Source: Cognatiyoonia sp965661665
GTDB lineage: Bacteria > Pseudomonadota > Alphaproteobacteria > Rhodobacterales > Rhodobacteraceae
Assembly: GCF_965661665.1 (NCBI RefSeq)
Contig: NZ_CBFIEO010000006.1
Span: 80,397-144,396 of the forward strand
Reading direction: 5' to 3'
Length of the DNA stretch: 64,000 bases
Made by a program: the position numbers and the translations under genes. Positions 35,790 through 45,179 of this stretch are shown piece after piece (position 1 is the stretch's first letter; each line of letters begins with the position of its first letter). Under the pieces are notes generated by a model. The model saw only the letters and a program-made list of their open reading frames with translations, was not told the DNA's origin and made no database searches.

Positions 35790-37130
35790 ATGACGACTGC
35801 TGTTTGGGGCAATGTACTTAAAGCACTTAAATTGGGAATGAGTGCGAACAGTTACAAAAACTGGATTGCTCCATTGGAACTGAAATCGCTAGACGACCGC
35901 GTCGCGACATTCGAAGTTCCAACAGGGTTTATCGGAAACTACGTCGAACAGAACTTCGGCGATCAAATCATCTATCAACTCAACCGTCATGAACAGGACG
36001 TTCAGCGTCTGAGTTTTGATGTGCCAAAAGGCCCTCTTTCCGCGTCCGCGCCTAAGAAAGCCAAAGCGAAGGCAAAATCCGTCAAGGATGCTGACAGCAG
36101 CCCAATCGACCCACGCTTTACCTTCGACAGCTTCGTTGTCGGTAAACCCAACGAACTGGCAAACGCTGCCGCCCGCCGCGTCGCTGAAGGTGGCCCTGTC
36201 ACATTCAACCCGCTGTTCCTTTATGGTGGCGTCGGCTTGGGCAAGACCCACCTGATGCATGCCATCGCCAACGACCTCCGCGCCCGCCAGCCAGAGGCGA
36301 ATGTGCTTTACCTCTCAGCAGAGCAGTTCATGTACCGTTTCATTACCGCGCTGCGCGAGCGCAAGATGATGGACTTCAAACAGCTCTTCCGCTCCGTTGA
36401 TGTACTGATGGTCGACGATGTGCAGTTCATCGCGGGCAAAGACAGCACGCAGGAAGAGTTCTTTCACACGTTCAACGCGCTCGTGGATGCCAACAAGCAG
36501 ATCATCATCTCTGCCGACCGCGCACCGGGTGAGATCAAAGATCTCGAAGATCGTATTCGCTCCCGCCTGCAGTGTGGGCTGGTCGTGGACCTGCACCCAA
36601 CGGACTATGAATTGCGCCTCGGCGTGCTGCAGTCAAAGGTTGCGACACAGAAATCGCAGTACCCTGACCTTGTGATTGCGGACGGCGTTTTGGAATTCTT
36701 GGCGCATCGGATCACCTCCAACGTTCGCGTGCTTGAGGGCGCGCTGACCCGTCTTTTCGCCTTCGCAAGCCTCGTGGGTCGCGACATCACTCTGGAACTG
36801 ACGCAAGACTGCTTGTCTGATGTCCTCAAAGCCTCTGATCGGAAGGTCACGGTTGAAGAAATCCAACGCAAGGTGAGCGAACATTTCAACATCCGCTTGT
36901 CTGACATGATCGGGCCAAAGCGTCTGCGCACCTTTGCGCGTCCGCGCCAAATGGCGATGTATCTGGCGAAACAGATGACCAGTCGCTCCCTGCCAGAAAT
37001 TGGCCGCCGCTTCGGGGGCCGTGACCACACAACTGTGCTCCACGGCGTTAAACGCATCGAGGAATTGATGGTCACTGACAGCCAGATTGCTGACGATGTG
37101 GAACTGCTGCGTCGCGCGCTGGAAGAATAA
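35790..37130 (+). CDS. dnaA: Chromosomal replication initiator DnaA
   Basis: A 446-residue AAA+ initiator. Domain I begins the protein (MTTAVWGNVLKALKLGMSAN). Walker A GGVGLGKT is at residues 146-153, Walker B VLMVDDVQFIAGKDSTQ follows, and domain IV ends with the DnaA-box-binding motif GGRDHTTVLHGVKRI. It opens the origin and starts replication. The start ATG follows GGGGCAAGGGC. It precedes dnaN-recF-gyrB in the usual order. Confidence 0.97.
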   Translation: MTTAVWGNVLKALKLGMSANSYKNWIAPLELKSLDDRVATFEVPTGFIGNYVEQNFGDQIIYQLNRHEQDVQRLSFDVPKGPLSASAPKKAKAKAKSVKDADSSPIDPRFTFDSFVVGKPNELANAAARRVAEGGPVTFNPLFLYGGVGLGKTHLMHAIANDLRARQPEANVLYLSAEQFMYRFITALRERKMMDFKQLFRSVDVLMVDDVQFIAGKDSTQEEFFHTFNALVDANKQIIISADRAPGEIKDLEDRIRSRLQCGLVVDLHPTDYELRLGVLQSKVATQKSQYPDLVIADGVLEFLAHRITSNVRVLEGALTRLFAFASLVGRDITLELTQDCLSDVLKASDRKVTVEEIQRKVSEHFNIRLSDMIGPKRLRTFARPRQMAMYLAKQMTSRSLPEIGRRFGGRDHTTVLHGVKRIEELMVTDSQIADDVELLRRALEE

Positions 37131-37150
37131 CAGCGCCGGGCGCTTGACCC

Positions 37151-37178
37151 TTCTGCTGCAGTCGCAGAAACTCTTTTT
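37151..37178 (+). terminator. Terminator-like hairpin after dnaA
   Basis: TTCTGC (37151-37156) pairs with GCAGAA (37164-37169), followed by ACTCTTTTTA. It is weak but T-rich and could attenuate readthrough from dnaA to dnaN. Confidence 0.5.
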
Positions 37179-37195
37179 AAATAATGCTTGAGCCG

Positions 37196-37222
37196 GATGC
37201 AAAAACAGGTAGTTTTTGCATC
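37196..37222. repeat. Eleven-base inverted repeat in the dnaN leader
   Basis: GATGCAAAAAC (37196-37206) and GTTTTTGCATC (37212-37222) are exact complements around a five-base AGGTA loop, 38 bases before the dnaN ATG. It is A/T-rich, with no T-run after it. It could be a protein-binding dyad or an RNA hairpin affecting dnaN translation. Confidence 0.6.
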
Positions 37223-37260
37223 CCTGCGGCGTGAGCCCCAACCAGTCGGAGCGTGGGACG

Positions 37261-38379
37261 ATGAAGTTAAGTATTGAACGTGCAAGCCTTTTTAAGGGCG
37301 TGGCGCAAGCGCAATCCGTGGTCGAACGCCGCAACACGATCCCGATCCTCGCCAATGTGCTGATCGAGGCTGAAGGCGACACCGTTCAGTTCCGCGCGAC
37401 CGATCTCGATATCGAAGTGGTCGACCGCGCCGCTGCACAGGTGGAGCGGGCAGGGGCCACCACCGTCTCCGCCGTGACGCTCAATGAAATCGTCCGCAAG
37501 CTGCCCGATGGCGCGCTTGTCACGCTGACCGAAGATGGCGCCTCTGGCCGTCTGACTATTGAGGCGGGTCGCTCCAATTTCTCCCTCGCAACGCTGCCAA
37601 AGGAAGACTTCCCCGTGATGGCATCATCGGAGTACGCGGCGAACTTCTCTGCCCCCGCACCGGTGCTGCGCCGCTTGTTCGATAAGTCCAAGTTTGCGAT
37701 TTCGACGGAAGAGACACGCTATTATCTCAATGGAGTCTATATGCACGTCGCGGACAGTGATGGCGGCAAAGTTCTGCGCTGTGTGGCAACAGACGGCCAC
37801 CGCTTGGCCCGCATTGATGCGGACCTGCCAGATGGCGCTGCGGATATGGCAGGCGTCATCGTGCCGCGCAAAACTGTCGGTGAACTGCGCAAGCTGCTCG
37901 ATGATGACGAAATGCAGATTGCTGTATCGGTGAGCGAGACTAAGGTGCGCTTTGCCACGCCGGATATCACGCTGACATCAAAAGTCATCGATGGTACGTT
38001 CCCGGATTACACCCGCGTGATCCCACAGGGAAACACCCGCAAGCTTGAGGTCGACGCGTCCGAATTCGCCAAAGCTGTGGACCGTGTGGCGACCGTTTCC
38101 TCCGAGCGCTCCCGCGCCGTGAAGCTGGCGTTGGAAGAAGACAAGCTCGTCCTGTCTGTCAACGCACCGGACAGCGGCGCGGCTGAGGAAGAATTGGCCG
38201 TTGCTTACGGTGATGAGCGGCTCGATATTGGCTTTAACGCCAAATACTTGCTCGAAATTGCCAGTCAGGTGGATCGTGAGAATGCGGTCTTCCTTTTTAA
38301 CTCATCCGGCGACCCGACATTGATGCGCGAAGGCAACGACACGAGCGCGGTATACGTGGTCATGCCGATGCGGGTCTGA
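37261..38379 (+). CDS. dnaN: DNA polymerase III beta subunit (sliding clamp)
   Basis: A 372-residue three-domain clamp, starting MKLSIERASLFKGVAQAQSV. It shows the conserved ending DTSAVYVVMPMRV (PMR motif at the clamp C-terminus) and the middle-domain motif RYYLNGVYMHV. It encircles DNA for the replicative polymerase. The ATG at 37261 is preferred because family members start there; an upstream start at 37216 would cross the leader hairpin. Confidence 0.97.
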   Translation: MKLSIERASLFKGVAQAQSVVERRNTIPILANVLIEAEGDTVQFRATDLDIEVVDRAAAQVERAGATTVSAVTLNEIVRKLPDGALVTLTEDGASGRLTIEAGRSNFSLATLPKEDFPVMASSEYAANFSAPAPVLRRLFDKSKFAISTEETRYYLNGVYMHVADSDGGKVLRCVATDGHRLARIDADLPDGAADMAGVIVPRKTVGELRKLLDDDEMQIAVSVSETKVRFATPDITLTSKVIDGTFPDYTRVIPQGNTRKLEVDASEFAKAVDRVATVSSERSRAVKLALEEDKLVLSVNAPDSGAAEEELAVAYGDERLDIGFNAKYLLEIASQVDRENAVFLFNSSGDPTLMREGNDTSAVYVVMPMRV

Positions 38380-38412
38380 TCCCTTTCTTGCGACCGGCAG
38401 AGCCTCCGGCGG

Positions 38413-38434
38413 GGATATTTTTGGCAAGAGGAAG
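38413..38434 (+). repeat. 22-base intergenic repeat, copy 1 (dnaN-recF gap)
   Basis: An exact 22-base sequence with the core ATATTTTTGGCAAGAGG, preceded by CCTCCGGCGGGG. An identical copy lies on the minus strand at 54273-54294, immediately before the arfB start codon. It is oriented with the downstream gene in both cases and ends in a purine-rich GAGGAAG that can act as a ribosome site. Copy 1 is 16 bases before the recF start. Confidence 0.8.
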
Positions 38435-38450
38435 GTAGTGGAGAGCGCTT

Positions 38451-39566
38451 TTGAACGGACTTGCGCTGACCTCTTTGACGTTGTCTCATTTTCGCTCGCA
38501 CAAGCGTGTTGCGTTGACCTGCGACGCGCGTCCAGTCGCGATTTATGGGGCCAATGGCGCGGGCAAAACCAATTTGCTGGAGGCGGTGTCTTTGTTGTCA
38601 CCTGGGCGCGGGCTGCGCCGCGCGGGGCCGGATGATCTGACCCGCAGGCCGGAGGCGCTGGGCTGGAAGGTCAAAGGTGTGTTGCATTCGCTGCATCAGA
38701 TGCATGAATTGGAAACGGGGGCCGAGGCGGGGCAATCGCGGCAGGTGCGCATTGATGACAAATCTGCTGCTCAGATCGCCTTGGGCCGAGTTGGGCGGAT
38801 GGTTTGGCTGGTCCCGTCGATGGACCGTCTGTGGATCGAAGGGACCGACGGGCGGCGGCGGTTTCTCGACCGCGCCACGCTCAGTTTTCTGCCACATCAT
38901 GCGGAGGCCGCGCTGACCTATGAAAAGGCGATGCGGGAGCGGAACCGTCTCTTGAAAGACATGGTGCGCGATGCTCATTGGTATGTCGCGCTAGAAAAAC
39001 AGATTGCGGAGGCAGGGGCGGAGATCACCCGCAACCGTCAATACGCCATTGCACAGCTGATGGCGGGCCAAGCGATGGCAGAGACCGCCTTTCCCCGTGC
39101 GGAACTGCGCCTAACCAATGCCAATCCGATTGAGGGAGAGGGTGATGCGGAAATACTACGAGAGGCACTGCAAGACAGCCGCCCGCGCGACCTTGCTGCC
39201 GGACGCACGTTAGTTGGCCCGCACCGCGCCGATATGGCGGCGGTGTTCACCGGCAAAGGGATGCCGGCCAAGGATTGCTCAACGGGGGAACAGAAGGCGC
39301 TCTTGATCAGTGTCATCCTCGCCAATGCCCGCGCGGTTGGGCGCGACTTTGGCGCGCCGCCGATCATCTTGTTGGATGAGGTTGCGGCCCATCTCGACGC
39401 AGGTCGCCGCGCCGCGCTTTATGATGAGATTTGCGCGCTGGGTGCACAGGCGTGGATGACAGGCACGGGGCCAGAGCTATTTGAAGAGCTGGGCGACCGC
39501 GCGCAATACATCGAAGTGAGCGAAGTGGACGGAGCCTCCGTCGCAGAACAAAGGACATCCCCATGA
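38451..39566 (+). CDS. recF: DNA replication and repair protein RecF
   Basis: A 371-residue SMC-like ATPase. Walker A is YGANGAGKTNLLEAV, the signature STGEQKALL lies near residue 281, and the Walker B is PPIILLDEVAAHLD. It acts in gap repair and replication-fork restart. A TTG start at 38451 gives LNGLALTSLTLSHFRSHKR, matching the usual N-terminus. The 3' end overlaps the following broken gene by ATGA. Confidence 0.93.
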   Translation: MNGLALTSLTLSHFRSHKRVALTCDARPVAIYGANGAGKTNLLEAVSLLSPGRGLRRAGPDDLTRRPEALGWKVKGVLHSLHQMHELETGAEAGQSRQVRIDDKSAAQIALGRVGRMVWLVPSMDRLWIEGTDGRRRFLDRATLSFLPHHAEAALTYEKAMRERNRLLKDMVRDAHWYVALEKQIAEAGAEITRNRQYAIAQLMAGQAMAETAFPRAELRLTNANPIEGEGDAEILREALQDSRPRDLAAGRTLVGPHRADMAAVFTGKGMPAKDCSTGEQKALLISVILANARAVGRDFGAPPIILLDEVAAHLDAGRRAALYDEICALGAQAWMTGTGPELFEELGDRAQYIEVSEVDGASVAEQRTSP

Positions 39567-39993
39567 CCTCACAACGTGTGACCCTCATCACCCTGGGCGC
39601 GGCCGATCTGGACCGTTCGACCGCGTTCTACCGCGCGCTCGGGTGGGAGCCAAAAAGAGCACCTCTCTAAAGCGCTGTTCTATCAGATCAATGGCATGGC
39701 CCTGGGCCTTTTCGGGCTGGAGCACCTTGCTAAGGATCAAGGCCGCCCCGGAACGCCGCTGGGGATTGACGGATCAACCTTTGGCCAAAACTTCCCGACA
39801 GAGGCGGAGGTCGATGAAGCGTTCGAGGCAGCGCTAGCGGCGGGGGCCAGCACTCTAACGGCCGGAGAAGGTGTTTTGGGGCGGATAGTCCGGCTATTAC
39901 GCCGATCCTGACGGGCATGTGTGGGAAGTGGCCATAAACCCTTTCTGGCCGCTGAATGATGATGGAAGCCTGACCTTGCCGAATCCGGAGTAA
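39563..39993 (+). pseudogene. Broken VOC (glyoxalase-like) family gene
   Basis: The ATG at 39563 opens RVTLITLGAADLDRSTAFYR, the typical start of a VOC-fold protein, but the frame ends at 39670. The continuation EHLSKALFYQINGMALGLFG requires a shift near the A5 run at 39651-39658. That frame ends at about 39911, while the conserved end SGYYADPDGHVWEVAINPFW lies in a third frame, which also has a TAG at 39886-39888. Two frameshifts and one stop are needed to join the gene. It overlaps recF by four bases, so it was once coupled to it. Confidence 0.85.
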
Positions 39994-40074
39994 CACAAGC
40001 GGCCTGTTGCTTTCTGACGGGTTTGATACGCTGGCCCCATTCTTTCGCATCTTGACTCAAAAAGGCTTTCCTCC

Positions 40075-40695
40075 ATGTCCATCACACTCACACAGCTTGG
40101 CCTCTATTCCGGCGCCCTGCTCTTGTTGTTCATCACACCTGGGCCGGTTTGGGTTGCGGTGATTGCTCGCGCGGTGTCTGGTGGGGCAAAATCCGTGGTC
40201 CCTTTGGCCTTGGGCGTTGCTGTTGGGGACATCCTGTGGCCCTTGGTTGCCGTTTTTGGCGTCACCGCAATTGTTGCCATCTGGGCGGATTTCCTGATCG
40301 TTTTGCGCTATGCGGGTGCCTTGGTCCTGATCTTCATGGGGCTCGCCCTCATCCGTCATGCTGACAAGGATCTCTCCAAAGCCTCTGGCCTCTCCAAACG
40401 CGGGGCGTGGGCGAGTTTTGTGGCCGGATTGCTGGCCGTAACCGCCAATCCGAAGGCGAGCCTGTTTTACTTGGCGCTCCTGCCTACCTTCTTTGATTCC
40501 ACAGTCATCACCGTGCTTGACATCGTGGCGATCTGCGTTGCGAGCTTTCTTGTTCCGCTCCTCGGCAACCTGACCTTGGCGCTTTTTGTGGGTCAGATAC
40601 GGCAGTTCTTGAAAAGCCCGAAAGCGATTCGGCGGACCAATCTGACGGCGGGTACTGGGCTGATTGGCGTTGGTGGGGTGATCGCTGCATCCTGA
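40075..40695 (+). CDS. LysE/RhtB family amino acid exporter
   Basis: A 206-residue membrane protein with five or six helices. The N-terminal TPGPVWVAVIARAVSGGAKS matches the family GPN/GP motif region, and NPKASLFYLALLPTFF is the conserved NPKA motif. It exports amino acids or homoserine-type compounds; the substrate is unknown. Ribosome site AAGG precedes the ATG at 40075. Confidence 0.93.
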   Translation: MSITLTQLGLYSGALLLLFITPGPVWVAVIARAVSGGAKSVVPLALGVAVGDILWPLVAVFGVTAIVAIWADFLIVLRYAGALVLIFMGLALIRHADKDLSKASGLSKRGAWASFVAGLLAVTANPKASLFYLALLPTFFDSTVITVLDIVAICVASFLVPLLGNLTLALFVGQIRQFLKSPKAIRRTNLTAGTGLIGVGGVIAAS

Positions 40696-40774
40696 CGCAA
40701 AATATTGTGCCGTCAGCGTGACAATCCCCTGCGGATTCGCTATATTTTGCGGAAGATAACGCAGGAAAATCCGC

Positions 40775-43189
40775 ATGTCAGACGAGCAGCAGTCGCCCGA
40801 AGAATACGGCGCCAATTCCATCAAGGTTTTGAAGGGGTTAGAGGCTGTGCGCAAACGACCTGGGATGTATATCGGGGACACGGATGACGGCTCTGGCTTG
40901 CACCATATGGTCTATGAGGTTGTCGACAACGGCATTGATGAGGCGTTGGCCGGTCATGCGGACTATGTGAACGTCAACATCCACGCGGATTGTTCGATTT
41001 CCGTGCGCGACAATGGGCGCGGTATTCCGGTTGATATGCACCCCGAAGAAGGGGTCAGCGCGGCGGAGGTCATCATGACCCAGCTGCATGCGGGCGGGAA
41101 GTTTGACAGCAATTCCTACAAGGTCTCCGGTGGTTTGCACGGCGTGGGCGTCTCCGTTGTGAACGCGCTATCGGTCTGGCTGGAACTGAAGGTCTGGCGT
41201 AATGGTAAAATACACTCCGCCCGCTTTGAGCACGGCGACACGACAAAGCATCTAGAGGTGATCGGCGACGCCGGAGATGAGACGGGGACAGAGGTGCGTT
41301 TTTTGGGCTCCACCGACACCTTCTCCAACCTCGATTATTCGTTTGAGACATTGGAAAAGCGTCTGCGCGAATTGGCGTTCCTGAACTCTGGCGTGCGGAT
41401 CATTCTAGAGGATGAACGCCCCGCTGAACCGCTTCGGTCGGAGCTGTATTACGAGGGTGGCGTGAACGAGTTCGTCAAATACCTCGACCGCTCCAAAACC
41501 CCGCTGATGGAGGCGCCGATTTACGTCAAAGGCGAACGTGATGAGATTGGCGTCGAAGTCGCAATGTGGTGGAACGACAGCTACAACGAAATGGTGCTGC
41601 CTTTCACCAACAACATCCCGCAGCGCGACGGCGGCACCCACATGGCGGGCTTTCGTGGGGCGTTGACGCGGGCCATTTCGAAATACGCGGCGGAGAGTGG
41701 GATCGCCAAGAAAGAGAAGGTCGCGATCACGGGCGATGACGCGCGTGAGGGTCTGACCTGCGTGTTGTCGGTAAAGGTTCCAGACCCGAAATTCAGTTCC
41801 CAAACCAAAGACAAGCTGGTCAGTTCCGAGGTCCGCCCAGCGGTCGAAAACCTGATGGGAGAAAAGCTCAACGAATGGTTTGAGGAAAACCCAGCCGTTG
41901 CCAAATCGATCATCAGCAAAATCGTTGAGGCCGCCGCTGCGCGTGAAGCTGCGCGCAAAGCCCGCGAAATTCGCCGGAAGTCGGCGATGGATGTTAACTA
42001 CAACGCCTCCAAGCTGAAAGACTGCTCCGAAAAAGACCCCGCCAAGACCGAAGTGTTCTTGGTAGAGGGGGACTCTGCTGGCGGCTCCGCCCAGACTGGC
42101 CGCGATCGCCGCACACAAGCGGTTCTGCCGCTCCGTGGTAAAATCCTCAACGTTGAACGCGCCCGTTTTGACCGGATGCTGTCGAGCCAAGAGATTGGTA
42201 ACCTTGTCATGGCGCTGGGCACGGGCATTGGCCGCGATGAGTTCAATATTGAGAAGCTGCGCTACCATAAGATCGTCATCATGACAGATGCGGACGTCGA
42301 CGGTGCGCACATCCGCACGCTGCTGCTGACCTTCTTCTTCCGCCAGATGCCGGAGCTAATCGAAGGCGGCTACCTCTACATCGCGCAGCCACCGCTCTAC
42401 AAAGTGTCGCGTGGCAAGTCGGAGGTCTATCTGAAAGACCAAGCCGCGCTTGATGATTACCTGATTGAACAGGGCATCGAAGGGGCGGTGCTGCGCCAAG
42501 GCAACGGGGAAGAGATTACCGGTAACGATCTGCGGCGCGTGGTGGATGAGGCGCGGCAATTGAAGCGCGTGCTAGAGGCCTTCCCAACCCATTACCCGCG
42601 CCACATCCTCGAACAGGCCGCGATTGCGGGGGCGTTCGTGCAGGGCGCAGTGGACGCCGACCTGCAAGGCGTGGCGGATAAGGTCGCCAAACGCCTCGAT
42701 CTCATCGCGCTCGAATGGGAACGCGGTTGGCAGGGCCGGATCACGCAAGACAAAGGCATCCGCCTCGCCCGCATCCTGCGTGGCGTGGAAGAGGTGCGCA
42801 CATTGGACGGCCCCATGCTCCGCTCTGGCGAAGCCCGCCGCTCCGGCAGCTTCACCAAATCCCTGCAAGAGGTTTACGAGCTCCCCGCCACTTTGGTCCG
42901 CAAAGACCGCTCCCAACTGATCCACGGGCCACTGGACCTGTTGAAAGCGATCCTTGAGGAAGGTGAAAAGGGCCTGACCTTGCAACGTTACAAAGGCTTG
43001 GGGGAGATGAACCCAGACCAGCTCTGGGAAACCACCCTAGACCCCGACGCGCGGACTCTGCTGCAAGTGAAAGTCGACGACGTGGCGGAGGCTGACGACC
43101 TCTTCACCAAGCTCATGGGCGACGTCGTAGAGCCCCGCCGTGAGTTCATCCAGACTAATGCGCTGAGTGTAGAGAATTTGGATTTTTAG
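40775..43189 (+). CDS. gyrB: DNA gyrase subunit B
   Basis: An 804-residue GHKL ATPase/type IIA topoisomerase subunit. The N-terminal ATPase domain has RKRPGMYIGDTDDGSGLHHM and the GxxGxG-type HGVGVSVVNALS loop. The TOPRIM domain has VEGDSAGGSAQTGRDRRTQA, then DADVDGAHIRTLLL. The C-terminal end QTNALSVENLDF is typical. It introduces negative supercoils with GyrA. No gyrA is in this window. Confidence 0.97.
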   Translation: MSDEQQSPEEYGANSIKVLKGLEAVRKRPGMYIGDTDDGSGLHHMVYEVVDNGIDEALAGHADYVNVNIHADCSISVRDNGRGIPVDMHPEEGVSAAEVIMTQLHAGGKFDSNSYKVSGGLHGVGVSVVNALSVWLELKVWRNGKIHSARFEHGDTTKHLEVIGDAGDETGTEVRFLGSTDTFSNLDYSFETLEKRLRELAFLNSGVRIILEDERPAEPLRSELYYEGGVNEFVKYLDRSKTPLMEAPIYVKGERDEIGVEVAMWWNDSYNEMVLPFTNNIPQRDGGTHMAGFRGALTRAISKYAAESGIAKKEKVAITGDDAREGLTCVLSVKVPDPKFSSQTKDKLVSSEVRPAVENLMGEKLNEWFEENPAVAKSIISKIVEAAAAREAARKAREIRRKSAMDVNYNASKLKDCSEKDPAKTEVFLVEGDSAGGSAQTGRDRRTQAVLPLRGKILNVERARFDRMLSSQEIGNLVMALGTGIGRDEFNIEKLRYHKIVIMTDADVDGAHIRTLLLTFFFRQMPELIEGGYLYIAQPPLYKVSRGKSEVYLKDQAALDDYLIEQGIEGAVLRQGNGEEITGNDLRRVVDEARQLKRVLEAFPTHYPRHILEQAAIAGAFVQGAVDADLQGVADKVAKRLDLIALEWERGWQGRITQDKGIRLARILRGVEEVRTLDGPMLRSGEARRSGSFTKSLQEVYELPATLVRKDRSQLIHGPLDLLKAILEEGEKGLTLQRYKGLGEMNPDQLWETTLDPDARTLLQVKVDDVAEADDLFTKLMGDVVEPRREFIQTNALSVENLDF

Positions 43190-43259
43190 GTCTGCCTAGA
43201 GACGTCCCTCGCGAGATAATCTGGCCAACTGATTGCTTTACGGGTCGCGCCCGTAAAGG

Positions 43260-43830
43260 TCATTTCGACAGTTTGAAGATCAGGTACAACAACAGCCCGC
43301 TCATAAGCGATGTGATGGTTAGGATCCAGAAGGCGGATTCGTTGTCCGTGCCGGGCATGCCGCCGACGTTTACACCGAAGAGCCCTGTGAGGAATCCCAG
43401 CGGCAGGAAGATCGCGGCGATCACTTACAGGATGTAGCTGTTGTGGCCAAGCGCATGGGTGCGTTCGGCGTCGATGTGGTCTTGCAATGCGGACAGCCTG
43501 TCGCGGACGGCGTCAAGCTCTTCAACAATCCGTCTGGTCCGGTTCTTGGTTTCGCGGAGGTTTGCAAGTTTGTGAGGCGTGAGGATCCAGTCTTCCAACG
43601 CAGCCAATGCTGCGATCGCCTACCTCTGCGGGTTGATGAAGCGCCGCATTCTGATGACTGCTTGATGAATGCTGTTCAGCTTACCGGCTTGTGGCCATCG
43701 CCGAAAAGGTCTTCCAAATCATCGGTTTGTTCCTCCAGCGCCAGTGACACCGTCTTGATACGCTCCGTGAGGCCATGCGCAATCGGTCGAATTCTCAATG
43801 TTAGGCTTTCCCGAAGAGAAATCCCAGATG
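43260..43830 (-). pseudogene. Truncated ZntB/CorA-family zinc or magnesium transporter
   Basis: The C-terminal half of a CorA-superfamily transporter on the minus strand. From the 5' side it reads RIRPIAHGLTERIKTVSLAL, then a frame change near 43690 (the first frame ends at GDGHKPVS), then IHQAVIRMRRFINPQR, TAG at 43620-43622, ALEDWILTPHKLANLRE, HALGHNSYIL, TAA at 43425-43427 and VIAAIFLPLGFLTGLFGVNVGGMPG, the membrane segment with the GVN motif, ending KLSK at 43260. The N-terminal half is missing; an unrelated plus-strand gene begins there. Two stops, one frameshift and the truncation make it non-functional. Confidence 0.85.
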
Positions 43831-44106
43831 TTTCAACGCACCGTCGAACAGCTTGCCTACAAGGTGCTCAACGCGCGCGTGAAGATGTCTCATGGCCTCG
43901 ATGAAATCATTCCGGGAGAGGTTGTCATGACCGAAGGCGAGGCGACCGATGGCTTGCTGCGCCTCAAATCAGCGCTCCTTACTTTCCGCAAGTACGAAGC
44001 CGAGCTAAAGTCGCATTTTGCCTATGAGCTGCTCGACAAAGACGACTACGCAATCGCCCATGTCTTGCACATCAACAATCATTTGGAAGAGTTCAACCTC
44101 ACCTAA
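43798..44106 (+). CDS. Small protein of unknown function
   Basis: A 102-residue soluble helical protein; no family was recognised. An alternative start at 43828 gives MFQRTVEQLAYKVLNARVKM. It has no ribosome site that decides between them. It ends opposite the minus-strand small membrane protein with a four-base overlap of 3' ends. Translation should be viewed with caution because it borders a decayed gene. Confidence 0.4.
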   Translation: MLGFPEEKSQMFQRTVEQLAYKVLNARVKMSHGLDEIIPGEVVMTEGEATDGLLRLKSALLTFRKYEAELKSHFAYELLDKDDYAIAHVLHINNHLEEFNLT

Positions 44107-44336
44107 CTCCACCGCACCAGCCCGATAATCGCTGATCCCGCATAGAACGCCTGCAACAGCAGGAACGTCCAGCGTTTGTCGAGCCAGCCCCATGCGGCGA
44201 AGAGTAGGGCGGAGATGAGGAGCAGCGAGAACCCCAAAACCTCATTGCCGGTATTCGACGCGATCAGCAGCGCATAGGCCATAGCGGAGATGGAGCCTAT
44301 GACCTCGAAAACGGTGGTCCAGTCTCGGTTCGTCAT
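44103..44336 (-). CDS. Small membrane protein of unknown function
   Basis: A 77-residue protein with two or three hydrophobic segments (VIGSISAMAYALLIASN, FSLLLISALLFAAWGWL, FLLLQAFYAGSAIIGLV). Its ATG overlaps the stop of the uronate dehydrogenase-like gene, so it is coupled to it. No known family. Confidence 0.65.
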   Translation of the reverse strand: MTNRDWTTVFEVIGSISAMAYALLIASNTGNEVLGFSLLLISALLFAAWGWLDKRWTFLLLQAFYAGSAIIGLVRWS

Positions 44337-45163
44337 GTTTTGACCGAGCGGGCTTTGATCATCTCAACGCCACTCTCGCCCAAAGGCACCACGGCGAACG
44401 GCCCGCCGTGGCACATATCCTCTGGATCTTGGTTGTCCTGTGGTGGTGCGTTGGCGAGGATTTCCTCCGCAAACTCCTCGGCATTGTCCTTGGGGCGATA
44501 CCCCAAGGCTGACGCACCGGAGTTGTCCAAACCCGCGCGGTCGTTGTTTGAGACGCCATAGACAATCGTGAAACCCGTGGTGGTGGCAGTCACGGATTTC
44601 TGCACCAGTTGCACCAAATCCCCATCCGACAGCCATGATCCCAAAGCACGAGAATTTCCAACTTTGCCAGAGGCCGAAGCAATCCGCATCGCCACCGTTT
44701 CCAACCCGCGTTTGTCCCAATAAAGGCTCGCCAAATCCTCGGCAAAGCATTTGGCCAATCCGTAGTAGGTGTCTGGACGATGCGCCGCATCCACGCCGAT
44801 GAAGTCATGCTTCTTGTGCATCCCGACCGCATGGATCGACGACGCAAACACGATCCGCTTCGTCCCATGTTGATAGGCGCTTTCCCAAATGTTGTAGGCG
44901 CTTAATAGGTTGGAATGGAGGATCTGTTCCCAAGGCGCCTCATCCGCGATGGAGCCGAAGTGGACGATCATATCCGCCCCCCCCAGCAGCGCATGAACCG
45001 CTTCCCGATCCCCGATATCGCATTTGACGTAACTCTCGTTCGCCGCCAAATCGTCAATGCTGTCCGCCAAATCGGTGGAGACCAGCGCGTCGCACATCTT
45101 CGACAAAGGCTTCCGGCAAATGTTGCCTAAGCGGCCGGCGGCTCCGGTCAAAACGATCTTCAT
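44333..45163 (-). CDS. NAD-dependent epimerase, uronate dehydrogenase-like
   Basis: A 276-residue SDR with the Rossmann motif VLTGAAGRLGNICRKPL. The catalytic tyrosine and lysine are in DTYYGLAKCFAEDLA (YxxxK), and the serine is in IVFASSIHAVG. The order and spacing match Udh, which oxidises galacturonate or glucuronate to aldarolactones. It lies 16 bases after an FAD oxidoreductase and is followed by a small membrane protein, apparently one operon with pncA upstream. Confidence 0.8.
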   Translation of the reverse strand: MKIVLTGAAGRLGNICRKPLSKMCDALVSTDLADSIDDLAANESYVKCDIGDREAVHALLGGADMIVHFGSIADEAPWEQILHSNLLSAYNIWESAYQHGTKRIVFASSIHAVGMHKKHDFIGVDAAHRPDTYYGLAKCFAEDLASLYWDKRGLETVAMRIASASGKVGNSRALGSWLSDGDLVQLVQKSVTATTTGFTIVYGVSNNDRAGLDNSGASALGYRPKDNAEEFAEEILANAPPQDNQDPEDMCHGGPFAVVPLGESGVEMIKARSVKT

Positions 45164-45179
45164 GTCTGGTCCTTTCCCG

